Below are positions 25,845 to 35,263 of a DNA stretch of 64,000 nt, piece after piece. How positions within the stretch are numbered: position 1 is the first letter of the stretch; each line of letters opens with the position of its first letter. The position numbers were made by a program, and so were the translations under genes. The notes under the pieces are model-generated. The model saw only the letters and a program-made list of their open reading frames with translations, searched no databases and had not been told where the DNA came from. Source of the DNA: Hyphomicrobiales bacterium (GTDB lineage Bacteria > Pseudomonadota > Alphaproteobacteria > Rhizobiales > Rhizobiaceae). The stretch is from NCBI GenBank assembly GCA_900467745.1, contig UBQW01000032.1, forward strand, positions 62,001-126,000, written 5' to 3'.

Positions 25845-27098
25845 TTATCGGCCGTATCGGGCGAGCGACAGGTCGCTGACGTCGATATCTGCCTTTCGGC
25901 CACCGACGACATCCGTCAGCACCCGTGCGGAGCCGGTGCTCATGGTCCAGCCGAGCGTGCCGTGGCCGGTGTTGAGGAACAAATTACGGATGTTGGTCGC
26001 GCCAATGACGGGCGTGCCATCCGGCGTCATCGGCCGCAGCCCGGACCAATAATTGGCGGCCTTCAGATCGCCGCCGGGGAAGAGATCGCTGACGGAATGC
26101 TCCAGCGTTCTCCGGCGCGCGGGGCCGAGGTCGTTCGTATAGCCAGAAATCTCCGCCATGCCGCCGACCCGGATACGGTCGCCCAAGCGCGTGATGGCAA
26201 TCTTGTAGGTTTCGTCCATCACCGTGGACTCAGGCGCACGCGATGCATCGGTGATCGGGATGGTCAGGGAATAGCCCTTTACCGGATAAACGGGGAGCTT
26301 GATCCCGAATGGCTTCAACAGCAGCGGCGAAAAACTGCCGAGCGCCACGACGACGGCATCGGAGAAGACGGTGCCGGTATCGGTGACGACACCCTTGGCC
26401 TGTCCCGCCTCGATCACGAGGCCCTTGATCTGGCGTCCATAGTCGAAGGTGACGCCCATCGAAACGCACTTGGCGGCGAGCGCATTGGTGAATTTGAAGC
26501 AATCGCCGGTCTCGTCCTTGGGCGTCAGCAGGCCGCCGACGATCTTGTCGCTGACGTGGCGCAACGCCGGCTCGATGCGGATGCAGCCCTCGCGGTCCAG
26601 CACTTCGTAAGGAATGCCGTCAGCCGCCAGCGCCTTCACATCCTTGGCCGATGCGTCGAGTTGCGCCTGCGTGCGGAAGAGCTGCAGCGTTCCCTGCATG
26701 CGCTCGTCATAGGCGATATCAGTCTCAGTGCGCAGCTCGGCGAGCGACAGGCGGCTGTAATCGGCAAGGCGCAGCATGCGCGACTTGTTGATCGCGTAGC
26801 GCTCGGATGTGCAGTTGGCGAGCATCCTGATCATCCAGGAGATCATCGCGTAGTCCACCTTCGGACGGAGGACCAAAGGCGCATGTTCCATGAACAGCCA
26901 CTTCAGCGCCTTCTGCGGAATACCCGGCGCTGCCCACGGAGAGCAATATCCGAAAGACACTTCGCCGGCATTGGCGAAGCTGGCTTCGAGAGCCGGGCCG
27001 GACTGGCGATCGATAACGGTGACCTGATGTCCCGCCTTGGCCAGATAGTATGCGCTGGTGACACCGATGACGCCGGCGCCGAGAACTGTGACTTTCAT
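25845..27098 (-). CDS. dadA: D-amino acid dehydrogenase small subunit
   Basis: A 417-residue FAD-dependent, membrane-associated dehydrogenase that oxidises D-alanine and other D-amino acids to 2-oxoacids. The N-terminal FAD fingerprint is VLGAGVIGVTSAYYLA, followed by the DadA segments SFANAGEVS and SPWAAPGIP, and GLRPMTPDGTP with NTGHGTLGWT at the C-terminus. The start at 27098 follows AAAAGGGG; the frame upstream lies in the racemase gene. It is 28 bp downstream of the alanine racemase, with which it degrades L-alanine through D-alanine. Confidence 0.95.
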   Translation of the reverse strand: MKVTVLGAGVIGVTSAYYLAKAGHQVTVIDRQSGPALEASFANAGEVSFGYCSPWAAPGIPQKALKWLFMEHAPLVLRPKVDYAMISWMIRMLANCTSERYAINKSRMLRLADYSRLSLAELRTETDIAYDERMQGTLQLFRTQAQLDASAKDVKALAADGIPYEVLDREGCIRIEPALRHVSDKIVGGLLTPKDETGDCFKFTNALAAKCVSMGVTFDYGRQIKGLVIEAGQAKGVVTDTGTVFSDAVVVALGSFSPLLLKPFGIKLPVYPVKGYSLTIPITDASRAPESTVMDETYKIAITRLGDRIRVGGMAEISGYTNDLGPARRRTLEHSVSDLFPGGDLKAANYWSGLRPMTPDGTPVIGATNIRNLFLNTGHGTLGWTMSTGSARVLTDVVGGRKADIDVSDLSLARYGR

Positions 27099-27126
27099 GC
27101 TTGCCCCTTTTATGTATGCTTTTTTA

Positions 27127-28248
27127 TCAGATGTATTGGCGATGGTAGCGCTGGCCAAGGCCCGTGAGTATCTCATACGAAATCGTGCCGGCATCGCGCG
27201 CGATGTCCTCAAGGCTTTGATCGGCGCCGATCAATTCCACGAGGCTGCCGAGACCAATCGCATCTGCTGGAAGAGATGAAATGTCGATCGTCATGCTATC
27301 CATGGACACGCGGCCAACGATCGGCAGGCGCTGGCCAGCGAAATAGGCGGCACCACGCCCGCTGAGACTTCTCGGCAAACCATCGGCATAGCCAGCGGCG
27401 AGCGTCGCAAGCCGCATCTCCGACGGGGCCTGGTAAGTACCGGCATAGCCAACCAGCGCGCCTTCAGGCACGGTGTGCGTCTGGACGACGCGGACGCTCA
27501 GTTGAACAACCGGCTTCATCGGATTGGCAATGCGATCGCTTGCCGCGCCGCCATAGAGCGCGACCCCCGGCCGCACCATGTCGCCATGAAAGTCAGAGTT
27601 GAGGAGAATGCCGCTTGAATTGGCAAAGCACAGCTTGGCCTGCGGAAAGCGGGCCGCGAGATCCTGCATGACGGCAAGCTGCGCGGCGTTCTGCGGGTTG
27701 TCACTCTCATCCGCGCTGGCCAGGTGGCTCATGATGAATTGCACGTCGATATTGCGCAGCAATGTAGGATCTTGCGCAAGAACCGATGCATCGTCCAAGC
27801 TCAGGCCGAGGCGCGACATGCCGGTATCGAACTGAAGCACGGCAGACAAGGGTGCACCGCGCCGTTCGGCGGCGAGAGACCAGTTATGAAGCTGCGCCAT
27901 CGAGTTGAGAACCGGAATGATCCCGTTTGCAGCCGCAAACTCTTCACCACCGGGCATGATCCCATTCAGAACAAAGAGCTTGGCATCCGCTGGCAAATAT
28001 CGCTTGAGGTTTCTGGCTTCGACGAGGTGTGCCACGAAGAAGTGGTGGCACCCTTCGATAGCCAGTGCCACGGCGACGCGATCGGCTCCCAGGCCATAAG
28101 CATCCGCCTTGACGACAGCGCCGCAAATCGATGGCGCGACTTGGTTTGCGAGGAGCCGGTAATTCGCCGCAAGCGCGCTAAGGTCGATCGTGAGAAGACC
28201 GGACAACGCGCCCTCACTGAGAGTATTTGCGACGGCAGCGTCCATCAT
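27127..28248 (-). CDS. dadX: alanine racemase (catabolic, DadX-type)
   Basis: A PLP enzyme of 373 residues. The Schiff-base Lys47 is in AVVKADAYGLG and the second catalytic base is Tyr268 in GYAGTYQ. MVRPGVALYG and the end segment with ARDAGTISYEIL are typical of Alr/DadX. It interconverts L- and D-alanine in the cytoplasm. It is first in the dad operon and divergent from the Lrp-type regulator, the arrangement of rhizobial dadR-dadXA loci. An AAGGGG site precedes the start. Confidence 0.94.
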   Translation of the reverse strand: MMDAAVANTLSEGALSGLLTIDLSALAANYRLLANQVAPSICGAVVKADAYGLGADRVAVALAIEGCHHFFVAHLVEARNLKRYLPADAKLFVLNGIMPGGEEFAAANGIIPVLNSMAQLHNWSLAAERRGAPLSAVLQFDTGMSRLGLSLDDASVLAQDPTLLRNIDVQFIMSHLASADESDNPQNAAQLAVMQDLAARFPQAKLCFANSSGILLNSDFHGDMVRPGVALYGGAASDRIANPMKPVVQLSVRVVQTHTVPEGALVGYAGTYQAPSEMRLATLAAGYADGLPRSLSGRGAAYFAGQRLPIVGRVSMDSMTIDISSLPADAIGLGSLVELIGADQSLEDIARDAGTISYEILTGLGQRYHRQYI

Positions 28249-28310
28249 GATCCCCTTTGATTGTTGCCATGAAGATAGCGAAACAATCGAGCAATTTCCT
28301 GGTGATCAGC

Positions 28311-28326
28311 ATTGCGATATTGCAAT
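28311..28326. promoter_or_regulatory. candidate Lrp/DadR operator ATTGC-N6-GCAAT
   Basis: Imperfect palindrome between the divergent dadX and Lrp-type genes, 63 bp from the dadX start and 50 bp from the regulator start. Lrp-family proteins recognise AT-centred inverted repeats of about 15 bp, which fits. Confidence 0.5.
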
Positions 28327-28375
28327 CGGTCGATGAATGCGAAATTATCGAGCGTCAAAAGAGGAATTATTGCGC

Positions 28376-28843
28376 ATGATCTTGGATGCGATCGATCGTA
28401 ACATTGTCCGGCAACTCAGATTGAATGCGCGCATCGCCAACACGGCACTTGCAGCCGAAGTCGGTCTTTCTCCATCAGCATGTCTCCGACGGATCGCAAG
28501 ACTGGAAAAATCCGGCCATATCAGGGGGTACACGGCCCTGATCGGTACCTCCGACAGCGACGATGCGCTTGCAGTGATCGTCAATATCACGCTCGATCGA
28601 CAGACCGAGGAACACCTGAACAGGTTCGAGGCGGCCATCCGCCGTTATCCAGAGATCCAGGAGTGCTTCCTGATGACGGGCGGTTCGGATTATATTCTCA
28701 AGGTCGAGGTCGAAAGTGCGCGCGATTTTGAGCGGATCCACAAGGATATCTTATCGACTTTGCCTGGCGTCGCACGTATCCATTCGAGCTTCTCTATCAG
28801 GGACGTGTTGAAGCGGGGACCAAGAAGGAGCTCATCGGGATGA
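28376..28843 (+). CDS. Lrp/AsnC-family transcriptional regulator (DadR-like)
   Basis: A 155-residue regulator. An N-terminal AsnC helix-turn-helix (DRNIVRQLRLNARIANTALA, then VGLSPSACLRRIARL) is followed by a C-terminal RAM ligand-binding domain (about 70-145). The start at 28376 gives the typical N-terminus MILDAIDRNIV; a start at 28337 would add 13 residues. Divergence from dadX-dadA indicates it activates that operon in response to alanine. Confidence 0.9.
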   Translation: MILDAIDRNIVRQLRLNARIANTALAAEVGLSPSACLRRIARLEKSGHIRGYTALIGTSDSDDALAVIVNITLDRQTEEHLNRFEAAIRRYPEIQECFLMTGGSDYILKVEVESARDFERIHKDILSTLPGVARIHSSFSIRDVLKRGPRRSSSG

Positions 28844-29175
28844 TGCCTTCAGGTTGCAGCGCAGGCGCGGCGCCGGCGTGATGGGCCAAAGGCCAGTTCG
28901 CAAGAGTTGGGGGAGGAAAATTGCGACCCCGCAGTGTGGTCGAATGCGAAAACAACTGAAGCTTTGTCGACAGGTGGCTGATTTGCCATCATGTGAAAAG
29001 ATGCCGTCTAATTTGGCAGGTGGCTGCAGTCGGGCTCCTAAGCCACTCTCGTGTGAAAACGCTTTGCTCGTTTGGGTAGATCCTTGCACACGCCGCGCAT
29101 ACATATTAATGGCTGTCGCGGTTGGCAAAGACGTGTGTCCAGCGAGAAACCTATAGCGAGTTTGGCGCCCAATGG
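28844..29175. other. intergenic region with two short direct repeats
   Basis: About 330 bp between the Lrp-type gene and the GT25 gene. CAGGTGGCTG occurs at 28971-28980 and 29017-29026, and TGTGAAAA at 28992-28999 and 29052-29059, in the same order but with different spacing. An AT-rich TATTAA at 29104-29109 may be part of a promoter for the glycosyltransferase. No gene is evident. Confidence 0.35.
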
Positions 29176-30009
29176 ATGCCCCAGGAGACCACTGTGCGTG
29201 AACGCCAGCAGACTGACAGCGCAGCTGACGACCAAACGCGCCGATCCGCAACAGGCGAGACCTTGTCTCGGCGGCACATCGTGTCCTACGTAATCAATCT
29301 CGATCGCTCCATCGACCGCTGGCAGCATATAAAGAGCCAAGCCGAAGAATTCGGCCTTGATGTGCAGCGTATCGCAGGCGTCGAGATTGATGCGGCGAGC
29401 ACCGCGCAGTGGCGAGACTACGACCGAGCCGGTTTTGTTCGCCGCAATGGCCGTCCGATGCTGCCGCAGGAATATGGTTGCTATCTCGCCCATCTAAAGG
29501 CGCTTGAAGCGTTTGTCGAAAGCGCGGCGGAGTGCGCAATCATTATGGAAGACGACGTCAACCTCAGCGGCGACCTCGTTTCTCGTGGCTATAGCGCACA
29601 TAAGGCTGCGCCATTTGCTGACGTGCTGAAATTATTGAACCACCGTGTCGTCTGGTTTCGACCCGTTGCCCGATCCGTCGACGGCGATATCGTCGGTAAA
29701 TGCCTGTTCGGACCACAGGGTTCGGCAGCATGCTATCTCGTGACCCGAGCGGGCGCGCAAAAACTCGTCGACGCCCTCAAGGTCATTACATGCCCGTTCG
29801 ACATAGCGCTGGAACGCGGTTGGGCAACCGGCGTTGAAGTCTACACCCTCAAACACGATCTGATCTCCCTGTCGGTTCGCTCCAAGGAGAGCCAGATCGC
29901 CGACCGCGCGCGGTATCGATCAGTGAAGCTGCGCGGGCTTCGCAAAATTCCAACTCATGTCTGGCGCACGCTGGAACTCCTTCGCCGTGTACGGTACGCA
30001 GTTTCATGA
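29176..30009 (+). CDS. glycosyltransferase family 25 (LPS biosynthesis-type)
   Basis: A 277-residue cytoplasmic transferase. The GT25 start motif YVINLDRSIDRW lies about 37 residues in, followed by a PQEYGCYLAHLKAL segment and the acidic metal site MEDDV. GT25 enzymes add galactose or related sugars to lipooligosaccharide. ATG at 29176 is used; a TTG at 29122 would add 18 residues, and neither has a strong ribosome site. It is first in the rightward surface-polysaccharide group. Confidence 0.8.
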   Translation: MPQETTVRERQQTDSAADDQTRRSATGETLSRRHIVSYVINLDRSIDRWQHIKSQAEEFGLDVQRIAGVEIDAASTAQWRDYDRAGFVRRNGRPMLPQEYGCYLAHLKALEAFVESAAECAIIMEDDVNLSGDLVSRGYSAHKAAPFADVLKLLNHRVVWFRPVARSVDGDIVGKCLFGPQGSAACYLVTRAGAQKLVDALKVITCPFDIALERGWATGVEVYTLKHDLISLSVRSKESQIADRARYRSVKLRGLRKIPTHVWRTLELLRRVRYAVS

Positions 30010-30090
30010 GCCATCTTCTCCGAAACAGTTTTTGCCGTAGCATCCAATGTCGGCCGCTATTGCCAAACCCGTCACAATCGAGCCAGCGCC

Positions 30091-32007
30091 ATGTTTGACA
30101 ATTACGTGCAGCAGGTTCTTGCCTTGCCCCGGCCAGCCAAGCGCGTCATCGCGCTGCTGTTTGATGCCTGTCTATGCATCATAACGGTTTGGATTGCATT
30201 CTGCTTCCGCTTCAACGACTGGTACCTGCTCACGGGTGTGCAGTTCTGGACGATCCCGGTATCGCTCGTCATCGCGCTGCCGTTGTTCATCACCTTCGGT
30301 CTTTACCGCGCCATCTTCCGCTTCATGGGCTGGGCCGCATTTTCGACAGTCATCAAGTGCGTGCTGATCTATGGCGCCGTCTACATGGTGATCTTCACGG
30401 TCATCAGCGTACCGACGATCCCTCGGACTGTCGGCATATTGCAGCCGATGCTGCTGTTGCTCGCCGTTGGCCTTTCGCGCTTCGTGGCACGCTATTTTCT
30501 CTACGATGCCTATAGCGAAATTCTCGGCGAGGCCGCGCCGATCCGGACCCTGGTCTACGGCGCCGGCTCGCAGGGACGGCAGCTGGTCAGCGCCTTGGGC
30601 CATTCGGCCGAGTTCAAGGTCGTGGGCTTTCTTGATGATGATCGCGGCCTGAAAGGAATGTCGCTCAACGGGGTGAAGATCTACAGCCCTCAAAACATCG
30701 AGAAGGTGTGCGCAGATCTCGAAGTCAAGACCGTTCTTCTGGCCTTGCCACAGATCGAGCGGGGCCGGCGCAACGAGATCATCGAACGCTTGCGTTCGGC
30801 ACGCGTTGCCGTTCGCACCGTCCCCGATATCAGTGCATTGGCAACCGGCCAGGCGCAGCTGACGGACCTACAGGACCTCGATGTCGAGGACCTGCTGGGC
30901 CGTACCGCGGTGTTGCCGAACACCGCCTTGCTGGAGCAAAACGTCGCCGACCGCATTGTCCTGGTCACCGGTGCTGCAGGCTCCATCGGCAGCCAGCTGT
31001 GCCGCGAGATCGCCAAACTGCGTCCCAAGGCGCTTCTGCTTCTGGACCAGAACGAGTTCGGCATCTACGCGTTGCAGGGCGAACTTGCCGGCGAAGATGC
31101 TGAACCGCCATTTCCGATCGTCCCGCTGCTTGCCGACGTGTGCGATGAGCACCGCATCAGCACGATCATCCAGACATGGAAACCCGCGACCGTCTATCAT
31201 GCGGCCGCCTACAAGCACGTGCCGCTGGTCGAGCAAAACCCCGCCGAAGGCGTCAAGACGAACGTCTTTGGTACGCTTACGGTCTCCAGGGCAGCTCTCG
31301 CCGCCGGCGTCGAGCGCATGATCCTTGTCAGCACGGACAAGGCGGTGCGGCCGACCAATGTGATGGGTGCGACGAAGCGCCTGGCCGAAATGATCCTGCA
31401 GGCGCTTTCCGAGGAGCACGGGAACACGACCTTTTCCATGGTGCGCTTCGGCAATGTCCTGGGTTCATCGGGATCCGTCGTGCCGCTCTTTCGCCAGCAG
31501 ATCAGCCGCGGTGGCCCGATCACGCTGACGCATGAGGAGATCACACGCTTCTTCATGACCGTTCCCGAAGCCGCTCAGCTCGTCATCCAGGCTGGTGCGA
31601 TGGCATCGGGCGGAGATGTCTACCTGCTCGACATGGGCGAGCCGGTCAAGATCATCGATCTTGCGCGCCGAATGGTCGAACTCTCCGGACTGACGGTTCA
31701 GGACGATCTGAACCCGGGCGGCGACATCGCGATTGTAACAACCGGTCTGCGGCCGGGCGAGAAGCTCTACGAGGAGCTGCTGATCAACGACAATCCCGAA
31801 GTCACGGACCACCCGAAGATCCGGCGCGCGCGCGAACTCTTCCTTGGCTGGTCGCAACTGTCAGGAAAGCTCGACGCGCTGGCGCAGCTTGCGCGCGATG
31901 GCGATGCAAGGCGTCTGAAGGAAGCTTTGAGCGATCTAGTGCCGGGATATAGTCCCATGGAGCGCGTGGTGGATCTCGTTGCCCTCAGGCAGGAGGTTTC
32001 CAGGTGA
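30091..32007 (+). CDS. UDP-sugar 4,6-dehydratase, WbpM/FlaA1/CapD type (WreV-like)
   Basis: A 638-residue membrane protein. Four N-terminal transmembrane helices (about 15-130) are followed by a degenerate nucleotide-binding domain (VYGAGSQGRQL near 150) and a C-terminal SDR dehydratase (VTGAAGSIGSQL near 292; the STDKAVRPTNVMGATKR segment replaces YxxxK chemistry, as in this family). Relatives convert UDP-GlcNAc to its 4-keto-6-deoxy derivative. Rhizobium etli WreV is a characterised relative for QuiNAc synthesis. The next two genes complete a QuiNAc-like initiation set. Confidence 0.88.
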   Translation: MFDNYVQQVLALPRPAKRVIALLFDACLCIITVWIAFCFRFNDWYLLTGVQFWTIPVSLVIALPLFITFGLYRAIFRFMGWAAFSTVIKCVLIYGAVYMVIFTVISVPTIPRTVGILQPMLLLLAVGLSRFVARYFLYDAYSEILGEAAPIRTLVYGAGSQGRQLVSALGHSAEFKVVGFLDDDRGLKGMSLNGVKIYSPQNIEKVCADLEVKTVLLALPQIERGRRNEIIERLRSARVAVRTVPDISALATGQAQLTDLQDLDVEDLLGRTAVLPNTALLEQNVADRIVLVTGAAGSIGSQLCREIAKLRPKALLLLDQNEFGIYALQGELAGEDAEPPFPIVPLLADVCDEHRISTIIQTWKPATVYHAAAYKHVPLVEQNPAEGVKTNVFGTLTVSRAALAAGVERMILVSTDKAVRPTNVMGATKRLAEMILQALSEEHGNTTFSMVRFGNVLGSSGSVVPLFRQQISRGGPITLTHEEITRFFMTVPEAAQLVIQAGAMASGGDVYLLDMGEPVKIIDLARRMVELSGLTVQDDLNPGGDIAIVTTGLRPGEKLYEELLINDNPEVTDHPKIRRARELFLGWSQLSGKLDALAQLARDGDARRLKEALSDLVPGYSPMERVVDLVALRQEVSR

Positions 32008-32050
32008 GGGCCTTCGTCTTGCCGATATGCCTGCTGCGCTGGAGGCCGTC

Positions 32051-33001
32051 ATGTTTCTCGTAACCGGTGCCTCTGGCTTTGTCGGTCAGGGGCTTTTGCG
32101 CACATTGCAGCAACGCGCCATTCCGTTTCGTGCAACGAGCAGGCGGGGCGGTGATGGGCTGTTTGCCGCCGGCGACATAGATGGCGCGACCGACTGGTCG
32201 GCTGCCCTTGAAGGGGTCGATGTCGTCGTTCACCTCGCTGCCGTCAATCAAAACGTCGTCGAAGGCTCGCCGGCGGTTCTTGCACAGTATCGGTCCGTGA
32301 ACGTTGAAGGCACAATCAATCTGGCGCGCCAGGCAGCGGCGGCGGGCGTAAGACGGTTCGTGTTCTTAAGTTCAATCAAGGCGAACGGGGAGGCAACGAC
32401 CAGAGGCACGCCGTTTACAGCGACGGCCACACCCGACCCGCAAAGTGACTACGGTCGAACGAAGCTCGAAGCCGAGCGGTTGCTGCTTGCCCTTGGTGCC
32501 AGCTCGAAAATGCAGGTCGTCGTCATCAGGTCGCCGCTCGTCTATGGACCCGGCATGCGTGGAAGCTTCCAGGCATTGGTGCGGCTCGTGCAACGTGGCC
32601 TGCCACTGCCCTTCGCCTCGATCGATAATCGCCGCTCGATGGTCTATCTCGAGAACCTGACCGATCTTATCGTGACTGCCGCAAACCACCCGGATGCGGC
32701 AGGGGCAACATTCATGGTTGCTGACGCCAAGAGCCCATCGACACCAGAACTCGTGCGCATGATTGCCGCGGCATCCGGCTCGTCGGCCTCGCTGCTGCCG
32801 TTTCCTCCAGTGCTGCTGGAACTTGCTGGAAGCGTTGCTGGAAAACGCGAACTGGTTCATCGCCTGACACGCTCGCTTGAAGTCGACACTCTTGAAACCA
32901 GGCGGTTAGGCTGGACGCCGTCGTTTTCGATGGACGAAGCACTGGTTCGAACGCTTGGCACGGCAACGAGCGCCAAGGCCCCGCAACCCTTTAAGGACTG
33001 A
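32051..33001 (+). CDS. NAD-dependent epimerase/4-ketoreductase (WbpV/WreQ-like)
   Basis: A 316-residue extended SDR. It has TGASGFVG at the N-terminus, a catalytic Ser region (FLSSIKANGE near 112) and YGRTK as the YxxxK pair. Domain plan and position between a WbpM-like dehydratase and a sugar-phosphate transferase suggest reduction of a 4-keto-6-deoxy-GlcNAc intermediate. GGAGG at 32041-32045 fixes the start at 32051; an upstream start (31979) overlaps the preceding gene. Confidence 0.82.
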   Translation: MFLVTGASGFVGQGLLRTLQQRAIPFRATSRRGGDGLFAAGDIDGATDWSAALEGVDVVVHLAAVNQNVVEGSPAVLAQYRSVNVEGTINLARQAAAAGVRRFVFLSSIKANGEATTRGTPFTATATPDPQSDYGRTKLEAERLLLALGASSKMQVVVIRSPLVYGPGMRGSFQALVRLVQRGLPLPFASIDNRRSMVYLENLTDLIVTAANHPDAAGATFMVADAKSPSTPELVRMIAAASGSSASLLPFPPVLLELAGSVAGKRELVHRLTRSLEVDTLETRRLGWTPSFSMDEALVRTLGTATSAKAPQPFKD

Positions 33002-33002
33002 C

Positions 33003-33581
33003 ATGACAAGCAAGCTCGACCAGGGGATCAAGAGGGCTTTCGATTTCTGTGCGGCAGCCGGTGGGCTCGTCGTTTTGTCTCCCGTCTTGCTTGTGCTCAT
33101 CGTCATGGTCCGGCGTTCGTCGCCTGGCGGTGCATTGTTTCGTCAAAAAAGAGTGGGCCGAAACGAGTTGCCATTCACCTGCCTGAAGTTCAGGACCATG
33201 GCCGCCGGTACGCCTGATGTGGGCTCCCATGATGCGGCCGAAGCTTGGATCACGCCGATCGGCAAGACGCTACGCGCCTACAAGCTCGACGAATTGCCCC
33301 AGCTCGTCAACGTCTTGAAGGGCGAGATGAGCCTGGTTGGCCCGCGCCCATGCCTGCCGAGCCAGCCCGATGTCATCGCGGCCCGCAGAGCCCGGGGCGT
33401 ATTTGCTGTTCGCCCCGGCATAACCGGTCTGGCGCAGATTGCCGGCATCGACATGTCGACCCCCGAGCGACTTGCTGCGGCAGACGCCGAATACGTCAAG
33501 ACCGCCAGCCTTTGGAATGACATCGCCATGATCCTCGGCTCCGTGATGGGCAAGGGAAAAGGCGACGCAGCGCGGAAATAG
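33003..33581 (+). CDS. undecaprenyl-phosphate sugar-1-phosphate transferase (ExoY/WreU-like)
   Basis: Bacterial sugar transferase of 192 residues with one N-terminal membrane helix (about 15-37). The conserved core is CLKFRTM, then KLDELPQLVNVLKGEMSLVG, PRPCLPSQ and VRPGITGLAQI. It starts polymer synthesis by moving a sugar-1-phosphate onto undecaprenyl phosphate. The gene overlaps the end of the reductase gene by a codon-scale junction (stop 33001, start 33003). Confidence 0.88.
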   Translation: MTSKLDQGIKRAFDFCAAAGGLVVLSPVLLVLIVMVRRSSPGGALFRQKRVGRNELPFTCLKFRTMAAGTPDVGSHDAAEAWITPIGKTLRAYKLDELPQLVNVLKGEMSLVGPRPCLPSQPDVIAARRARGVFAVRPGITGLAQIAGIDMSTPERLAAADAEYVKTASLWNDIAMILGSVMGKGKGDAARK

Positions 33582-33647
33582 CTGTTGGCGTCGACGAGCG
33601 GTTTCTTCGCTCTATCGCGCGGTCTGCTCACAGAGTTCGCGAAGTAA

Positions 33648-34967
33648 CTAGCCTGCGGCCGCCTGCAGACCCGCTAGGTTTTCCTGCGCTGGCCGCAAGC
33701 GCAGATTGCACCAACAGGCAAAGGCTGACGTCACGAGCGCAAGACTTTCTCCGATCGCCAGCCGGTTGTTGGAGTTGCTGAGAAGGGTGAGCGCGAAAAA
33801 GAAGATGCAGACAAGATAGGCGTGCATGGCCGCACGCGGGATGATGCCCTGGCGACAGGCCTTGCAGACGGAGACGATGAAGCTCGCCAGGATAAGCGCC
33901 ATGACGACGGCCCCGAACAGACCAAAGCGCACCAGTATCTCCAGATATCCATTGTGTAGCAGCGTATAGGAAACGTGGGCGTAGCGTGTGTGCTGCCAGC
34001 GCTCGAGCCATTCGTTGCCCCATCCGAAGATCGGCGCGGAGGAGAAGAGCTCCCAACCGTTCGACCAGAGCTGGAGGCGCTCGTCCATCGCAACAGGCGT
34101 CGTGTCCGACTGTATGGTCTGCGTGATCGTCTCCGCATGGTTCGAGCTGCCCAGAACGCTAGAAAAGAGCGAAGCGGTTGCTTTGATCGTCGGGCCGGCT
34201 GTCTGATCGAGATTATGGCGCACGGCGTAGATTCCAACGCCAAGCAGCGCAATCGCGCAAACCATCACCAATCCGCTGCGCGCGCGCACCTTGATGTATC
34301 GCATGCCGACAATGGCGAGAACCGGCAGTGTGAACATCATCGCGAGCCACACGCCCTTGGATTTTGCGCCATAGATTGCGATTACGCATAAAACCAGAAT
34401 AAGCGGGGATACCACATAGGCTAGCCTGGCGAACCGACGATCGGCATCAGGGGTTGTCAGGTAGTGCAAAAGCCAAAAGGTCGACATCACGAAAATCAGG
34501 CCACAGGCGACTGCGCCGTGGATCTGATTGTTCATGACGAGTGGGCGCACGGCGACACCGGTGGTAATCGTGCCAATCGTCAGTGCCACCGTAACGGCAA
34601 GCATGGCAACGGCGACGACGAAAAATGCCGCGATGATCCTTTCCATCTCGCCCTCGTAGAGCGCGAATGCGACCCCGAGGATCGGGAAGAACAAGGGAAA
34701 TGCAAAGAGCCAGTCGGATCCGCCCATATCATGATGTTCGGTCGTGAGGTAGATGAACGCAAAGCGTGTCAGAACATAGAGTGCCCAGCCCATGCACAGC
34801 CAACCCAGCCAGTTCGTGCGCGGACGCGACGGTTCCTTGACATAATAGACCAGTGCAATGACGGCCAGGATCGCGCATGCGTAGCGATAAGTGTCACTCT
34901 CTACCAGCAGGGCCGATGAGGCGAGCACCCAAAGCAGGCCGCCGAGCAATTTAAGAGCAAGGCTCAT
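33648..34967 (-). CDS. O-antigen ligase/polymerase-like membrane protein
   Basis: A 439-residue integral membrane protein with about 10-12 hydrophobic segments. A large periplasmic loop is centred on the GWGNEWLERW region (about residues 320-350), the expected place of the Wzy_C domain of WaaL-type ligases. Such proteins join O-antigen to lipid A-core or polymerise repeats. ATG at 34967 is chosen over an upstream TTG at 35000. It is convergent with the sugar transferase gene. Confidence 0.78.
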   Translation of the reverse strand: MSLALKLLGGLLWVLASSALLVESDTYRYACAILAVIALVYYVKEPSRPRTNWLGWLCMGWALYVLTRFAFIYLTTEHHDMGGSDWLFAFPLFFPILGVAFALYEGEMERIIAAFFVVAVAMLAVTVALTIGTITTGVAVRPLVMNNQIHGAVACGLIFVMSTFWLLHYLTTPDADRRFARLAYVVSPLILVLCVIAIYGAKSKGVWLAMMFTLPVLAIVGMRYIKVRARSGLVMVCAIALLGVGIYAVRHNLDQTAGPTIKATASLFSSVLGSSNHAETITQTIQSDTTPVAMDERLQLWSNGWELFSSAPIFGWGNEWLERWQHTRYAHVSYTLLHNGYLEILVRFGLFGAVVMALILASFIVSVCKACRQGIIPRAAMHAYLVCIFFFALTLLSNSNNRLAIGESLALVTSAFACWCNLRLRPAQENLAGLQAAAG

Positions 34968-35263
34968 GGATGCGCTCGAGGCGCGGAACGAACTGTTCAA
35001 GATGTCTACTTCTGCCCGCGCGCGTGTTCCAGCGTCAATGTCGATGGCCGCTCACCGAAAACATGACGCGCACCAGCGCCTCTCAAAGGCGTGGTGCGTC
35101 AGATTACCAAGTCGATATTTACGAAAAAAGTGTGACCGACAAGGCATTCCAGCAACAGTTCACCGCAAAAGCTTTGCCACTGCGCAAAAGACATCCGAGC
35201 GCGCTGTGTCATGAGTGACCCTCGAACCGAAGTCGTGCGCTGCGCGCAGTCGGGTCAAACTAT

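Noticed and set aside
33582..33647. Possible terminator between the sugar transferase and O-antigen ligase genes
   Set aside because: Only a 5-bp repeat (33596-33600/33608-33612) without a T-tract; too weak to call.
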